A DNA stretch of 14,892 bases from a bacterium UBP6_UBA1177 (lineage in GTDB: Bacteria; UBP6; UBA1177), in NCBI GenBank assembly GCA_002310995.1, contig DBYV01000006.1, positions 538 through 15,429 on the forward strand, written 5' to 3'. Position numbers and translations under genes: made by a program. The notes beneath the pieces are model-generated. The model was not told the origin of the DNA, did not search any database, and was given only the letters and a program-made list of their open reading frames with translations. Below, in pieces: positions 1 through 7,102 of the stretch. Position 1 is the first letter of the stretch. Each line of letters starts with the position of its first letter.

Positions 1-324
1 AAACTCGGCGACATCATCAAACTTTACAAACACAAAAAAGACCTCATGATGGACTGCTTCGAAAAATACCTTCCGGAAGGCGTAAAATGGACGAACCCCG
101 AAGGCGGACTCTTCCTTTTCGTTTACCTTCCTGAGCACATGGATGCTGAGAAACTTTTCAAAATCGCAATCGCAAACAAGGTCGCATTCGTTCTCGGAAC
201 AGTTTTCTACTGCGACGGCAGCGGCAAGAACACTCTCAGAATCAACTTCTCCTACTGCTCGGACGAACAGATCGTAGAAGGCGTAAAGAGACTCGGTCAG
301 GCTATCAGAGAATACAAAGACTAA
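1..324 (+). CDS. PLP-dependent aminotransferase, C-terminal fragment (class I/II, 2-aminoadipate/MocR-like type)
   Basis: The reading frame is open from base 1 and gives the last 107 residues of a protein whose start lies outside the window. The fragment carries the small C-terminal domain of fold-type I aminotransferases. It includes the glycine-rich turn PEGGLFLFVYLP (residues 33-44 of the fragment) and the segment LRINFSYCSDEQI, whose Arg80 matches the family's substrate alpha-carboxylate-binding arginine. The style (R-I/L-N-F-S near the end, about 25 residues before the stop) fits the LysN/2-aminoadipate transaminase and MocR-like subgroup. These are cytoplasmic enzymes that transfer an amino group between an amino acid and a 2-oxoacid. 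Substrate specificity cannot be read from this part, and the catalytic lysine lies upstream of the window. The gene ends just before a strong terminator, so it is the last gene of its transcript. Confidence 0.85.
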   Translation, partial: KLGDIIKLYKHKKDLMMDCFEKYLPEGVKWTNPEGGLFLFVYLPEHMDAEKLFKIAIANKVAFVLGTVFYCDGSGKNTLRINFSYCSDEQIVEGVKRLGQAIREYKD

Positions 325-352
325 TAAAATCAATTAGTTCTTCGTTTTTATC

Positions 353-379
353 GGGCTTCCTTCGGGAAGCCCTTTTTTT
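353..379 (+). terminator. Rho-independent terminator after the aminotransferase gene
   Basis: A perfect 8-bp stem (GGGCTTCC at 353-360, GGAAGCCC at 365-372) is closed by the very stable C(UUCG)G tetraloop and followed by seven T residues (373-379). It sits 28 bp after the aminotransferase stop. Read on the minus strand the hairpin is preceded by the A-run and followed by GATAAAAACG, with no T-run, so it should act mainly for rightward transcription. The stop codon of the converging minus-strand methyltransferase gene (378-380) overlaps the T-run. Confidence 0.93.
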
Positions 380-1556
380 ATTCCTGTTTGTTTTCAGAAA
401 GATTCTGTTTCGAAAGTTTGTTGCTTCCGGCAACCATCTTGAATTCATACATGCGGCAGTCGAGGTTGCCGTTTCTGAAAGGAACTCTTTTTGTCGTTGC
501 AAGCCCGATGAAACGCGGCATTTTGAGGTCACTAGTCAGGAAACACGCGTTCCAGCCGGCGAAGTTGCGTTTCAGCAGATCCCCGATTTTCGGGTAGAGT
601 TTGCGCATTTCGTCAAGTTCTCCCATGCGCTCGCCGTAGGGCAGGTTTGCGATCATTACACCCGATTCGGCTGGTGCCGTTATGTCGAGAATATTCGCCT
701 TTTTGAGCTTTATCATATCGGCAAGGCCTGCATTTTCAAGATTGTTTCTGGCAGCTTCTATCGCCAGAGCCGATACATCGCTTCCGAAAATCGGCAGGTC
801 TGCGTCGTCAAGTTCGTTTTCAATAGCTTCCTGCAGTATTGAGTTCCAAAGCGCGGGATCATAGTTTTTCAGCCTTTCGAATGCGAATTTTCTCGAACTT
901 CCGGGAGCTATGTTGAGCGATATCCTTGCCGCTTCGATGAGAAAGGTTCCGCTTCCGCACATCGGATCAAGCAGAGGAATTCCGGGTTCCCAGCCGGAAA
1001 GAAATAGTAGACCGCAGGCAAGGTTTTCCCTAATAGGCGCGATATTTGTTTTTTCTCTGAAACCGCGTTTGAAAAGCGCTTCTCCGCTTGTGTCGATGAA
1101 TATTATCAACTGGTTTTCGTCAAGAAACCCTCTGATGCGCATATCTGGTGAGTGTGGTTCTACATTGGGTCGGATACCGTCCGTTTTACGGAACTTGTCG
1201 CAGATTGCATCTTTTATTTTAAGCGCCGCAAAGTTAAGACTTTTGAGCGGGCAGTTTGTTGCAACAACATCAACTCTGAAATTTTGTTTTACGGAAAACC
1301 ATTCATTCCACTCTATCGAAAAAGCGGTGTCGTAAATATCCTGCTCTGTCCGGTAAACTTTTGAAGCGAGTGCGAGATAGACTCTTCCTGCAGTGTGTAA
1401 ATAGAGATTAGCTTTGTAGCAAATGTCGATGCCGCCGGAAAAATGAACTCCGCCGTCGGTTATTTTGACATTCGATGCACCCATTCTTGAAAGTTCAAGC
1501 GATAGTGGAATTTCCAAGCCTCTCGGGGCAGATGCAAAAAATTTGTATTGTTCCAT
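378..1556 (-). CDS. rlmL: THUMP-domain 23S rRNA m2G methyltransferase (RlmL N-terminal / YpsC type)
   Basis: This 392-residue protein matches the N-terminal methyltransferase half of E. coli RlmL, and the stand-alone Firmicutes YpsC form, along its whole length. These enzymes use SAM to make N2-methylguanosine at 23S rRNA position 2445. An N-terminal FASAPRGLE segment and the GGVHF motif (residues 35-39) open the ferredoxin-like/THUMP region, which runs to about residue 155. RGFREKTNIAPIREN leads into the Rossmann domain. The SAM-binding motif DPMCGSGT is at 197-204 and the catalytic NLPYGER at 304-310, the (N/D)PPY-type motif with Leu in place of the first Pro. The C-terminal RlmK domain of the E. 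coli fusion is absent. The last 20 or so residues are a charged tail. The start has a GGTG ribosome site five bases upstream. The gene lies 18 bp behind the glycosyltransferase gene and is probably cotranscribed with it. Confidence 0.9.
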   Translation of the reverse strand: MEQYKFFASAPRGLEIPLSLELSRMGASNVKITDGGVHFSGGIDICYKANLYLHTAGRVYLALASKVYRTEQDIYDTAFSIEWNEWFSVKQNFRVDVVATNCPLKSLNFAALKIKDAICDKFRKTDGIRPNVEPHSPDMRIRGFLDENQLIIFIDTSGEALFKRGFREKTNIAPIRENLACGLLFLSGWEPGIPLLDPMCGSGTFLIEAARISLNIAPGSSRKFAFERLKNYDPALWNSILQEAIENELDDADLPIFGSDVSALAIEAARNNLENAGLADMIKLKKANILDITAPAESGVMIANLPYGERMGELDEMRKLYPKIGDLLKRNFAGWNACFLTSDLKMPRFIGLATTKRVPFRNGNLDCRMYEFKMVAGSNKLSKQNLSENKQE

Positions 1557-1574
1557 TTCAACACCAGGTAAATA

Positions 1575-3074
1575 TTATTTTTCTTTGTTCAAAATTTCAG
1601 GATCTACTTCATAGACATAAAAGAAGGGCAGTTTCTTTTTCAGCGTCATTCCTTTAGGCGGATTTTTTCTCATCTTACGCAGTTCGTCTTTCGGTATGTA
1701 AAAACGGGAAACGCTTGCGGGCATACTTGCGGGAATGAGAAAAATTCCGGGTTTTTTTATGTTTTTAAGCGACCTGATGTGTTTGTAGTTATTGTTTTTG
1801 TAACCAGAATAGTAGGAAATTCTTCTTCCTGTATTTTTGTCGGCAAGATAAATCTGCGTATCAGGATAGTCTTGAAGCAGTGCTTCTACCGAAGTTTTCT
1901 GGGAGATTCTGCGATTTTTGAATTTTATACTATCTTCCTCTGAAAAGGCTATGTTGCTTATGAAAATTGTGAGGAAAATAACGATTGCAGCTATTTGTGC
2001 TGCCATGTTACCCTTAAGCATCCTGCTGATGAAAATTCCGTAAATCGCACATATTGGAAGGATGAAAATTGTCACGTATCTGATGTTTCTTATCAAAGTT
2101 GTGTAGGGTGAAAGACTCGTCGGAGCGAATGTCATGAAGAGGAAGTAGGAGATGAACCAGATGAAAAATAGTGTTTCTTTTCCCGCTTTTTTCGAGAAGA
2201 TTCCGACTATGCATGCAAGAACTGATGCTACAATAAAGTATCCGTTGAGACCGAACATTTTCCAGTTTGCAAAGTCGCCTTCTGTAAACATGGTTCGAAT
2301 GTAAAAGAAAAGATCTTTCGGGTCGACATCAAACATGCTGTCAGTATATTCGACACTTTGTTTGCTTACTACGATGTGGTGAAAAAAATCTCCGTGAACT
2401 TTAAGATAAACCAGCCCCTGAACCGCGGGAAGAACAAGAGAGCAGATGGCTGCAAGAGCGATCCATGTCACGGTTTTTTTGTTGAAGCCTTTTCTGTACC
2501 AGACATAAAAAGATGCGAGCGGAGCTATAAAAAGCCCTGTTGTTCTTGTAAAAAATATTCCTCCGATTGCGAAGCCGCCAAGAATAAACCAACCGATTTT
2601 TTCACTTTTTATTCCGTGCTGGAAGGAATATACGGTGAGCAGTGTGAAGAATTCTATAGACGGTGCGACCTGAAGAAAGTTTCCATAAATCAGAATTATC
2701 GGGCAAGAAAGGTATAGCAGTGTCGCGATAGAAGCTGTGAGTTTGTCGGTTTCTTCGAGGACTATTTTGTATGCAAGCCAGACATTCGAAATACCGTATA
2801 TAAACGTCGGAGCTATTGAAGTGATGTCGTTTACACCGAAGATTTTGTAAAGCAAAGCCACAGGAAGATAGACAGCCCAGCGGATGTCAAAAACGAAATT
2901 CGCCGTGAAATCGCCGTTTGCAAATTTGTGCGCAAGAAGAGTGTAGGAGAGATCGTCGCCTTCGGATATTCCCATGAAAGTCATAAGTCTAAGGATAAAG
3001 GCTGTAAGCATAAAGATATAAACAGGATTAAATGATGAATTTTCAAATTTTTCTGTAAGTTTGTTTGTACTCAT
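1575..3074 (-). CDS. Polytopic membrane glycosyltransferase, GT-C fold (ArnT/PMT-like)
   Basis: This is a 499-residue protein with roughly ten or more hydrophobic segments between residues 18 and 370, then a soluble C-terminal region of about 125 residues rich in Lys, Arg and Tyr. The first TM is followed by SEGDDLSYTLLAHKFANGDF (38-57), an acidic loop in the place where GT-C enzymes keep the catalytic Asp. Asp40 and Asp41 are the candidates. The segment RWAVYLPVALLYKIFGVN (65-82) is typical of the GT39/GT83 group. Such enzymes move a sugar or modified sugar from a polyprenyl-phosphate carrier to a protein, lipid A or another acceptor on the outer face of the cytoplasmic membrane. Donor and acceptor cannot be inferred, and no other glycan genes are nearby. 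The start is supported by GGTGGG four bases upstream. It is the first gene of a minus-strand pair with the rRNA methyltransferase gene. Confidence 0.75.
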   Translation of the reverse strand: MSTNKLTEKFENSSFNPVYIFMLTAFILRLMTFMGISEGDDLSYTLLAHKFANGDFTANFVFDIRWAVYLPVALLYKIFGVNDITSIAPTFIYGISNVWLAYKIVLEETDKLTASIATLLYLSCPIILIYGNFLQVAPSIEFFTLLTVYSFQHGIKSEKIGWFILGGFAIGGIFFTRTTGLFIAPLASFYVWYRKGFNKKTVTWIALAAICSLVLPAVQGLVYLKVHGDFFHHIVVSKQSVEYTDSMFDVDPKDLFFYIRTMFTEGDFANWKMFGLNGYFIVASVLACIVGIFSKKAGKETLFFIWFISYFLFMTFAPTSLSPYTTLIRNIRYVTIFILPICAIYGIFISRMLKGNMAAQIAAIVIFLTIFISNIAFSEEDSIKFKNRRISQKTSVEALLQDYPDTQIYLADKNTGRRISYYSGYKNNNYKHIRSLKNIKKPGIFLIPASMPASVSRFYIPKDELRKMRKNPPKGMTLKKKLPFFYVYEVDPEILNKEK

Positions 3075-3098
3075 ATTCCCACCAATTTTTAAAAGCTC

Positions 3099-3136
3099 AA
3101 ACGCCGCACTATATAAAGAAAAATCTCAAAAAACAA
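3099..3136 (-). promoter_or_regulatory. Predicted promoter of the glycosyltransferase-rlmL pair
   Basis: On the minus strand, TTGTTT (3136-3131) and TATAGT (3113-3108) are separated by 17 bp, a sigma-70-like spacing. The next six bases are GCGGCG (3107-3102), followed by TTT. That is the same register (discriminator ending in CG, then T-run) as the thiI and efp promoters. The -35 is weak and lies in the spacer of an inverted repeat. This is a prediction from sequence only. Confidence 0.5.
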
Positions 3137-3161
3137 GAGATTTTGGGAGATTGCGGGAGAT
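3120..3161. repeat. GAGAT repeat cluster, possible operator between divergent promoters
   Basis: Three GAGAT copies begin at 3137, 3147 and 3157, exactly 10 bp apart, so they face the same side of the helix. Two of them extend to GGGAGAT. The first copy also forms the right arm of a perfect 8-bp inverted repeat, AAAATCTC (3120-3127) and GAGATTTT (3137-3144), with a 9-bp spacer. The cluster ends 3 bp before the thiI -35 and covers the -35 of the opposite promoter. Because it lies upstream of both predicted start sites it should act as DNA, not RNA. No regulator can be named. Confidence 0.5.
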
Positions 3162-3164
3162 GTC

Positions 3165-3209
3165 TTGACAAAAAAATCAAATACTCGTTAAATTCCGCGT
3201 TTTTTTGTT
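3165..3209 (+). promoter_or_regulatory. Predicted thiI promoter with CG-plus-T-run start region
   Basis: A perfect TTGACA (3165-3170) is followed after 17 bp by TTAAAT (3188-3193, four of six consensus positions). TCCGCG, seven T residues (3200-3206) and GTT come directly after. The arrangement, including 13 identical bases after the -10, recurs at efp. The ribosome site AAGGA lies at 3220-3224. Confidence 0.75.
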
Positions 3210-3230
3210 AATTAAACTTAAGGAAAAAAG

Positions 3231-4412
3231 ATGTTTACGCACATTTTGGTCCGTTACGACGAGATCGCTTTAAAAAAACGCAACCGCGCATGGTTCGAGG
3301 ATCTGCTTTTAAGCAACATCAGATCGAGTGTTGCCGGAGTCGCTTCGGCACGGAAGTTCCGCGGCAGGATGGAAGTCGAACTTAAAAGCGCTGATTCGCT
3401 TGACGATGTTGTGAACCGCCTTTCGCTCATACCCGGAATTTCAAGTTTTTCGCCAGCTTTCAGGCTTCCGCTCGATGCAGAATGGAATGAAATCGTTGAG
3501 AAGGCGGTCGAACTTGCAAAAATCGCCGAAAAAGACGGCACGAAAGTTCTCAAAGTCATCTGCACCCGCTCAAATAAGGCGTATCCCGGTAATTCGATCG
3601 ACATTCAGAAAAAACTTGCCGGCGCGGTCCTTTCGATAATGGACAAGGTTTTTACCGTTTCGATGAAAGACTACAACTTCGCGCTTGAGATAGAGATCGA
3701 CAGCTCGGGAATATATCTTTTCAGCAAGAGAATCGCCGGAACACGCGGACTTCCTGTCGGATGTGCGGGTGAATATCTTTCGCTTCTTTCGGGCGGAATC
3801 GACAGTCCGGTCGCATCGTATCTCACGATGTGCCGCGGCGGAAAGGTCAACTACTTAAGCTTCTATTCACCGCCTTACACCGGCGAAGAGAGCATGAAAA
3901 AACTCGAGGATCTGGCGCGCCATCTCAAGAAATATCAAGGTGTTTCGACAAAACTTTACATTGCGCCGCTTATCGACATCCAGCTTCTCATCCGCGCAAG
4001 ATGTTTCGAGGGCTACCGCACGATCCTTTTCAGAAGAATGATGTTCAAAATCGCCGAAAGGATCGCGACAGAAAACGGCTATCAGGCTTTGATAACCGGC
4101 GAATCACTTTCGCAGGTCGCAAGCCAGACGATCGAAAACCTCACCTGTATCAACGATGCAGTCAAAACGATGCCTGTCATCAGACCGCTCATAACTTATG
4201 ACAAAACTGACACGATCAAAATTTCCGAAAAAATCGGTGCATTCCCGATTTCAATCAGAAACTGCCCCGACAGCTGCACTGCTTTTCTTCCTAAGTCTCC
4301 GATAATAAAGGGTAAACTCGACAGAGTGCTTGCTGAAGAAAAGAAACTCGAGCCTGAAATTTTTGATCTTTTGGAAGAATCTCTGAAAAATCTGAAAGTT
4401 ATTGAAATTTAG
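3231..4412 (+). CDS. thiI: tRNA 4-thiouridine synthetase ThiI, short form without rhodanese domain
   Basis: ThiI adenylates U8 of tRNA and delivers sulfur to make 4-thiouridine. In many bacteria it also supports thiazole synthesis for thiamine. This copy has 393 residues. It shows an N-terminal ferredoxin-like region (VRYDEIALKKRNRAWFE, 7-23), a THUMP domain (about 60-165) and a PP-loop pyrophosphatase domain with SGGIDS at 187-192. Further on are ITGESLSQVASQT (288-300) and NCPDSCTAFLPKSP (344-357). Cys349 falls where E. coli has the essential Cys344. There is no C-terminal rhodanese domain, so the length matches the Bacillus-type short form (about 400 residues) rather than the 482-residue E. 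coli form. Sulfur is therefore probably supplied directly by a cysteine desulfurase encoded elsewhere. Start: AAGGA six bases upstream. The TAG stop overlaps the stop of the converging Hsp70 gene by 4 bp. Confidence 0.95.
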   Translation: MFTHILVRYDEIALKKRNRAWFEDLLLSNIRSSVAGVASARKFRGRMEVELKSADSLDDVVNRLSLIPGISSFSPAFRLPLDAEWNEIVEKAVELAKIAEKDGTKVLKVICTRSNKAYPGNSIDIQKKLAGAVLSIMDKVFTVSMKDYNFALEIEIDSSGIYLFSKRIAGTRGLPVGCAGEYLSLLSGGIDSPVASYLTMCRGGKVNYLSFYSPPYTGEESMKKLEDLARHLKKYQGVSTKLYIAPLIDIQLLIRARCFEGYRTILFRRMMFKIAERIATENGYQALITGESLSQVASQTIENLTCINDAVKTMPVIRPLITYDKTDTIKISEKIGAFPISIRNCPDSCTAFLPKSPIIKGKLDRVLAEEKKLEPEIFDLLEESLKNLKVIEI

Positions 4413-6307
4413 AAAATTCCGCCGTCCGGAGCGACTGTTTCGTCTGAATGGTCGATGAGATTTTTGTAGGTGTTTTTGAGGATGTCGAGCTTTGTTTCGA
4501 TGTCCTGAAGTTTTTCGAGTTCGAGTTTTTCGCTTTTTATGTAAGCTTTCGTTCCCGAAATGAGGGCTTCCATCTTTTCCATCTTGTCGTTGCCGATTTT
4601 TGAGTTCGCAAAAATCTGGTAAAGTTTAGGTTTCATTGTTTCGAGCTCGAACAGGTAGTTTTCTATGCTCTGGACAATTTCTTCGACCATCGTTTTTTCG
4701 GCAAGATCGAGGTAGTAGTCGGAGTTCTCTTCGATTTTTTTGGCAAGTTCTTCTTTGGTCATGTTTCCGGTTGATGCAACGGTGATTCGCTGCGAAATGC
4801 CGGTATCCATATCCATCGCCTGAACGGTGACGATGCCGTTGATATCGATTTCGTAGGTTACTCTGATTTTGACTTCACCGCGTTTTGCCGGACGCAAGCC
4901 GTCAAGTTCGAATTCGCCGAGAATTTCGTTTTCTGAAGCGACAAGCGAATCGCCCTGAAGAAGCAGGATTTTCGCTTTTTCCTGATTGTCATGCGATGTT
5001 ACGAAAATATCGTCAACAGAAGTCGGAACGGTCGAATTTTTCTGGATCAGCGTGTAGAACATATCTTTACCGACAGCTATTCCGAGGTTGTGCGGAGTTA
5101 CGTCGAGAAGAAGCATGCCGTTGTCTTCTCCGCCCGATTCGTCTTCGAGGAATTTAGCCTGAAGGGCAGCGCCGATAGCAACGGTTTCATCAGGATTTAT
5201 GTTTTTGAGAATCTGAACGCCGGGGCAGAAACTTGCGAGTTCGTTCTGAAGAAGCGGCATTCTTGTCTGTCCGCCGATAAGAATAATTCCTGCGAGGTTA
5301 CCGGGAGTAAGCTGGACTTCCTGAAGTGTTTTGTCGAAAGTGTTTATCGCTTTCTGGATGAAGGGCATTGCAAGTTCTTCAAGTTTTTCACGCGTTACTT
5401 CAGCTTTGTAGTGGATAAAATTGCCGTTTACCTCTTTGAGATACGGAATTTCGATTGTTACCGCTGTCTGAATCGTGAGATTTTTCTTTGCAGTCTCTGC
5501 GTAGTCACGAAGCCTCTGGATAACGAGATGATCATCGATATCGGGTAGGTTGTATCTTGTCGCAAGATCATCAAGCAGGTAATCCAGAAGCGCGTTTGTG
5601 ATGTCTTCGCCTCCCAGGAATGTGTTCCCTGCGGTTGCTACAACATTAAATGTATCTTTGGAAACTTCCATCAGCGTTATATCGAATGTTCCGCCGCCGA
5701 AATCGAAAACGGCAAGAAGTTTTTCTTCAGAGAAGGACTTCGAAAAACCATAAGCGAGAGCTGCTGCAGTCGGTTCGTTGATGATGCGGAGAACTTCTAT
5801 ACCGGCGATTGCAGCCGCGTCTTTTGTTGCCTGACGCTGTTTGTTGTTGAAATATGCCGGAACTGTAATGACTGCTTTCGTTATTGTTTCCCCGATATAT
5901 TTTTCAGCAGTGCTGCGAAGTTCTGTAAGGATGTATGACGAAATTTCTTCGGTCGAGAAATTTTTACCGAGAGCCGGAATGTATATTTCAAGACCGTTGC
6001 CTTGCTGTCCTGGGATAACTTTGTAAGGCAGCGTCGGGAGAATATGGCTGATTGCCGCACTTTTGAAATCGTGGCCAATTAGTCTTTTTATGCAGTAAAC
6101 CGTGTTTTCGGCATTTGTAAGCATCTGCTGGTATGCCTGAGCACCGACTATTTTGCCTATATCTCCGGTAAGATCGTTTTTTACAAAACTGACGATCGAA
6201 GGGATCGTCGCCTTGCCACCGTCGTCCTTTACGACTTCAGGTTTGCCGTTTTTGATGACTGCAACGCACGAGTTGGTCGTGCCCAAGTCGATTCCGATAA
6301 CTGTCAT
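4409..6307 (-). CDS. dnaK: DnaK-like Hsp70 chaperone (divergent paralogue type)
   Basis: This 632-residue protein is a full-length Hsp70: an ATPase domain, then a peptide-binding domain and helical lid. Visible motifs are phosphate-1 IDLGTTNSC (6-14), the YFNNKQRQATKDAAAIAG and RIINEPTAAALAYG segments (152-187), phosphate-2 DFGGGTFDI (202-210), adenosine IGGQTRMP (344-351) and the interdomain linker LLLDVTP (399-405). All ATPase motifs look intact, so it should be an active cytosolic chaperone. It departs from housekeeping DnaK after the linker (PHNLGIAVGKDMF, where DnaK has PLSLGIET-GG). It also lacks the acidic EEVK-like tail, ending in APDGGIF. From memory, second Hsp70 copies of deltaproteobacteria look like this. 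No grpE, dnaJ or hrcA gene is nearby, which also fits a paralogue. A strong AGAGGTG ribosome site precedes the start. It could still be the only DnaK of the organism. Confidence 0.88.
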   Translation of the reverse strand: MTVIGIDLGTTNSCVAVIKNGKPEVVKDDGGKATIPSIVSFVKNDLTGDIGKIVGAQAYQQMLTNAENTVYCIKRLIGHDFKSAAISHILPTLPYKVIPGQQGNGLEIYIPALGKNFSTEEISSYILTELRSTAEKYIGETITKAVITVPAYFNNKQRQATKDAAAIAGIEVLRIINEPTAAALAYGFSKSFSEEKLLAVFDFGGGTFDITLMEVSKDTFNVVATAGNTFLGGEDITNALLDYLLDDLATRYNLPDIDDHLVIQRLRDYAETAKKNLTIQTAVTIEIPYLKEVNGNFIHYKAEVTREKLEELAMPFIQKAINTFDKTLQEVQLTPGNLAGIILIGGQTRMPLLQNELASFCPGVQILKNINPDETVAIGAALQAKFLEDESGGEDNGMLLLDVTPHNLGIAVGKDMFYTLIQKNSTVPTSVDDIFVTSHDNQEKAKILLLQGDSLVASENEILGEFELDGLRPAKRGEVKIRVTYEIDINGIVTVQAMDMDTGISQRITVASTGNMTKEELAKKIEENSDYYLDLAEKTMVEEIVQSIENYLFELETMKPKLYQIFANSKIGNDKMEKMEALISGTKAYIKSEKLELEKLQDIETKLDILKNTYKNLIDHSDETVAPDGGIF

Positions 6308-6325
6308 TTTTCACCTCTGCGTTCC

Positions 6326-6366
6326 AAAAAACAGCGATATGCTAATGCAAAAATATATAACATCAA
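6326..6366 (-). promoter_or_regulatory. Predicted promoter of the Hsp70 gene
   Basis: On the minus strand TTGATG (6366-6361) precedes TAGCAT (6344-6339) by 16 bp. Seven bases later a six-T run begins (6331-6326), preceded by CGCTG. The distance from the -35 to the T-run (29 bp) equals that at efp and thiI. I see no CIRCE inverted repeat (TTAGCACTC type) and no sigma-32-like promoter, so heat control is not evident. Confidence 0.45.
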
Positions 6367-6445
6367 ATTTTTTAATGAAAAAAGCTCGGTTTTGTGTAAA
6401 TTCAACGGAAATTGCACTTTGCAGCATACTAAGTTCAAGTAAAAT

Positions 6446-6490
6446 TTGACAATAAAGGCAACAGTAAGTAGGATTCTGCGTTTTTTTGTT
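6446..6490 (+). promoter_or_regulatory. Predicted efp operon promoter with CG-plus-T-run start region
   Basis: A perfect TTGACA (6446-6451), a 17-bp spacer and TAGGAT (6469-6474) are followed by TCTGCG, seven T residues (6481-6487) and GTT. The register is identical to the thiI promoter. A further shared block, TTGTTAATT, occurs just before the ribosome site in both leaders. The ribosome site GGGAGAAAG precedes the efp ATG. Confidence 0.78.
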
Positions 6491-6520
6491 TTTAGCTTGT
6501 TAATTTAATGGGAGAAAGTC

Positions 6521-7084
6521 ATGTCTATTCAAACTTCGGAATTTAGGAGAGGTTTAAAGATCGAGATGGAAGGAATTCCTTATCAGATCGTTGAAATGCA
6601 GCACATTCAGCAGAAAAGAAGGGCGGTTATTAAAACCAAGCTCAGAAATGTTCTCAACGGTTCGATTGCTGAGTACACTTTCCTTTCCGGTGAGCGCGTC
6701 GACAGCCCCGATCTTGAAGAAAAGAACATGGAATACCTTTATCAGGACGGCGATCACTATATTTTTATGGATAACGAATCGTTCGAACAGCTTCCGATTG
6801 ACGAGAAAGTTATAGAGGATGTTATCCCTTATATGCCTGAAAACACTCAGGTAACAGTTCAGTTCTATAACGGTTCGCCGATTTCTGTCCAGCTTCCGCA
6901 GTTTATTGAACTCGAAGTCACCGACACGGAACCAGGTTTCAAAGGTGATACAGTAACGACTTCATACAAACCTGCGAAAGTTTCTACCGGTGGTCAGGTC
7001 ATGGTTCCGCTTTTCATTTCAAACGGTGATGTCATTAAAATCAGCACCGAAGAGTTCACATACATTGAGAGAGTGAAAAAATAA
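6521..7084 (+). CDS. efp: Translation elongation factor P, variant beta-loop
   Basis: EF-P binds between the ribosomal P and E sites and rescues ribosomes stalled on consecutive prolines. The 187-residue length and three-domain layout are standard. There is an N-terminal KOW-like domain (FRRGLKI at 8-14 to about 62), an OB domain (YLYQDGDHYIFMDNESFEQL, about 66-128) and a C-terminal OB domain containing EVTDTEPGFKGDT. The beta-loop that reaches the P-site tRNA is unusual. Family members read V-K-P-G-(K/R)-G-G-A-F-V-R-T-K-L, whereas here I29 is followed by Q-Q-K-R-R (30-34) and A-V-I-K-T-K-L. The loop is thus one residue shorter and has no Pro or Gly, but keeps basic residues K32 and R33 at the tip. 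No EpmA, EpmB, EarP or similar modification gene is in view. It is the first gene of a probable six-gene operon. Confidence 0.95.
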   Translation: MSIQTSEFRRGLKIEMEGIPYQIVEMQHIQQKRRAVIKTKLRNVLNGSIAEYTFLSGERVDSPDLEEKNMEYLYQDGDHYIFMDNESFEQLPIDEKVIEDVIPYMPENTQVTVQFYNGSPISVQLPQFIELEVTDTEPGFKGDTVTTSYKPAKVSTGGQVMVPLFISNGDVIKISTEEFTYIERVKK

Positions 7085-7102
7085 TTAGAAATAGGTGTAA
7101 CA

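Noticed and set aside
3137..3161. GAGAT repeats as a CRISPR or riboswitch element
   Set aside because: The units are only 5-7 bp with no spacers, and they lie upstream of both predicted start sites, so they are not transcribed from them.
3200..3206. T-runs in the thiI and efp leaders as terminators
   Set aside because: No stem precedes them, and they sit right after -10 elements, so they mark the start of transcription and not its end.
6308..6440. CIRCE or sigma-32 element before the Hsp70 gene
   Set aside because: I found neither the 9-bp inverted repeat nor a CCCCAT-type -10; the region looks sigma-70-like.
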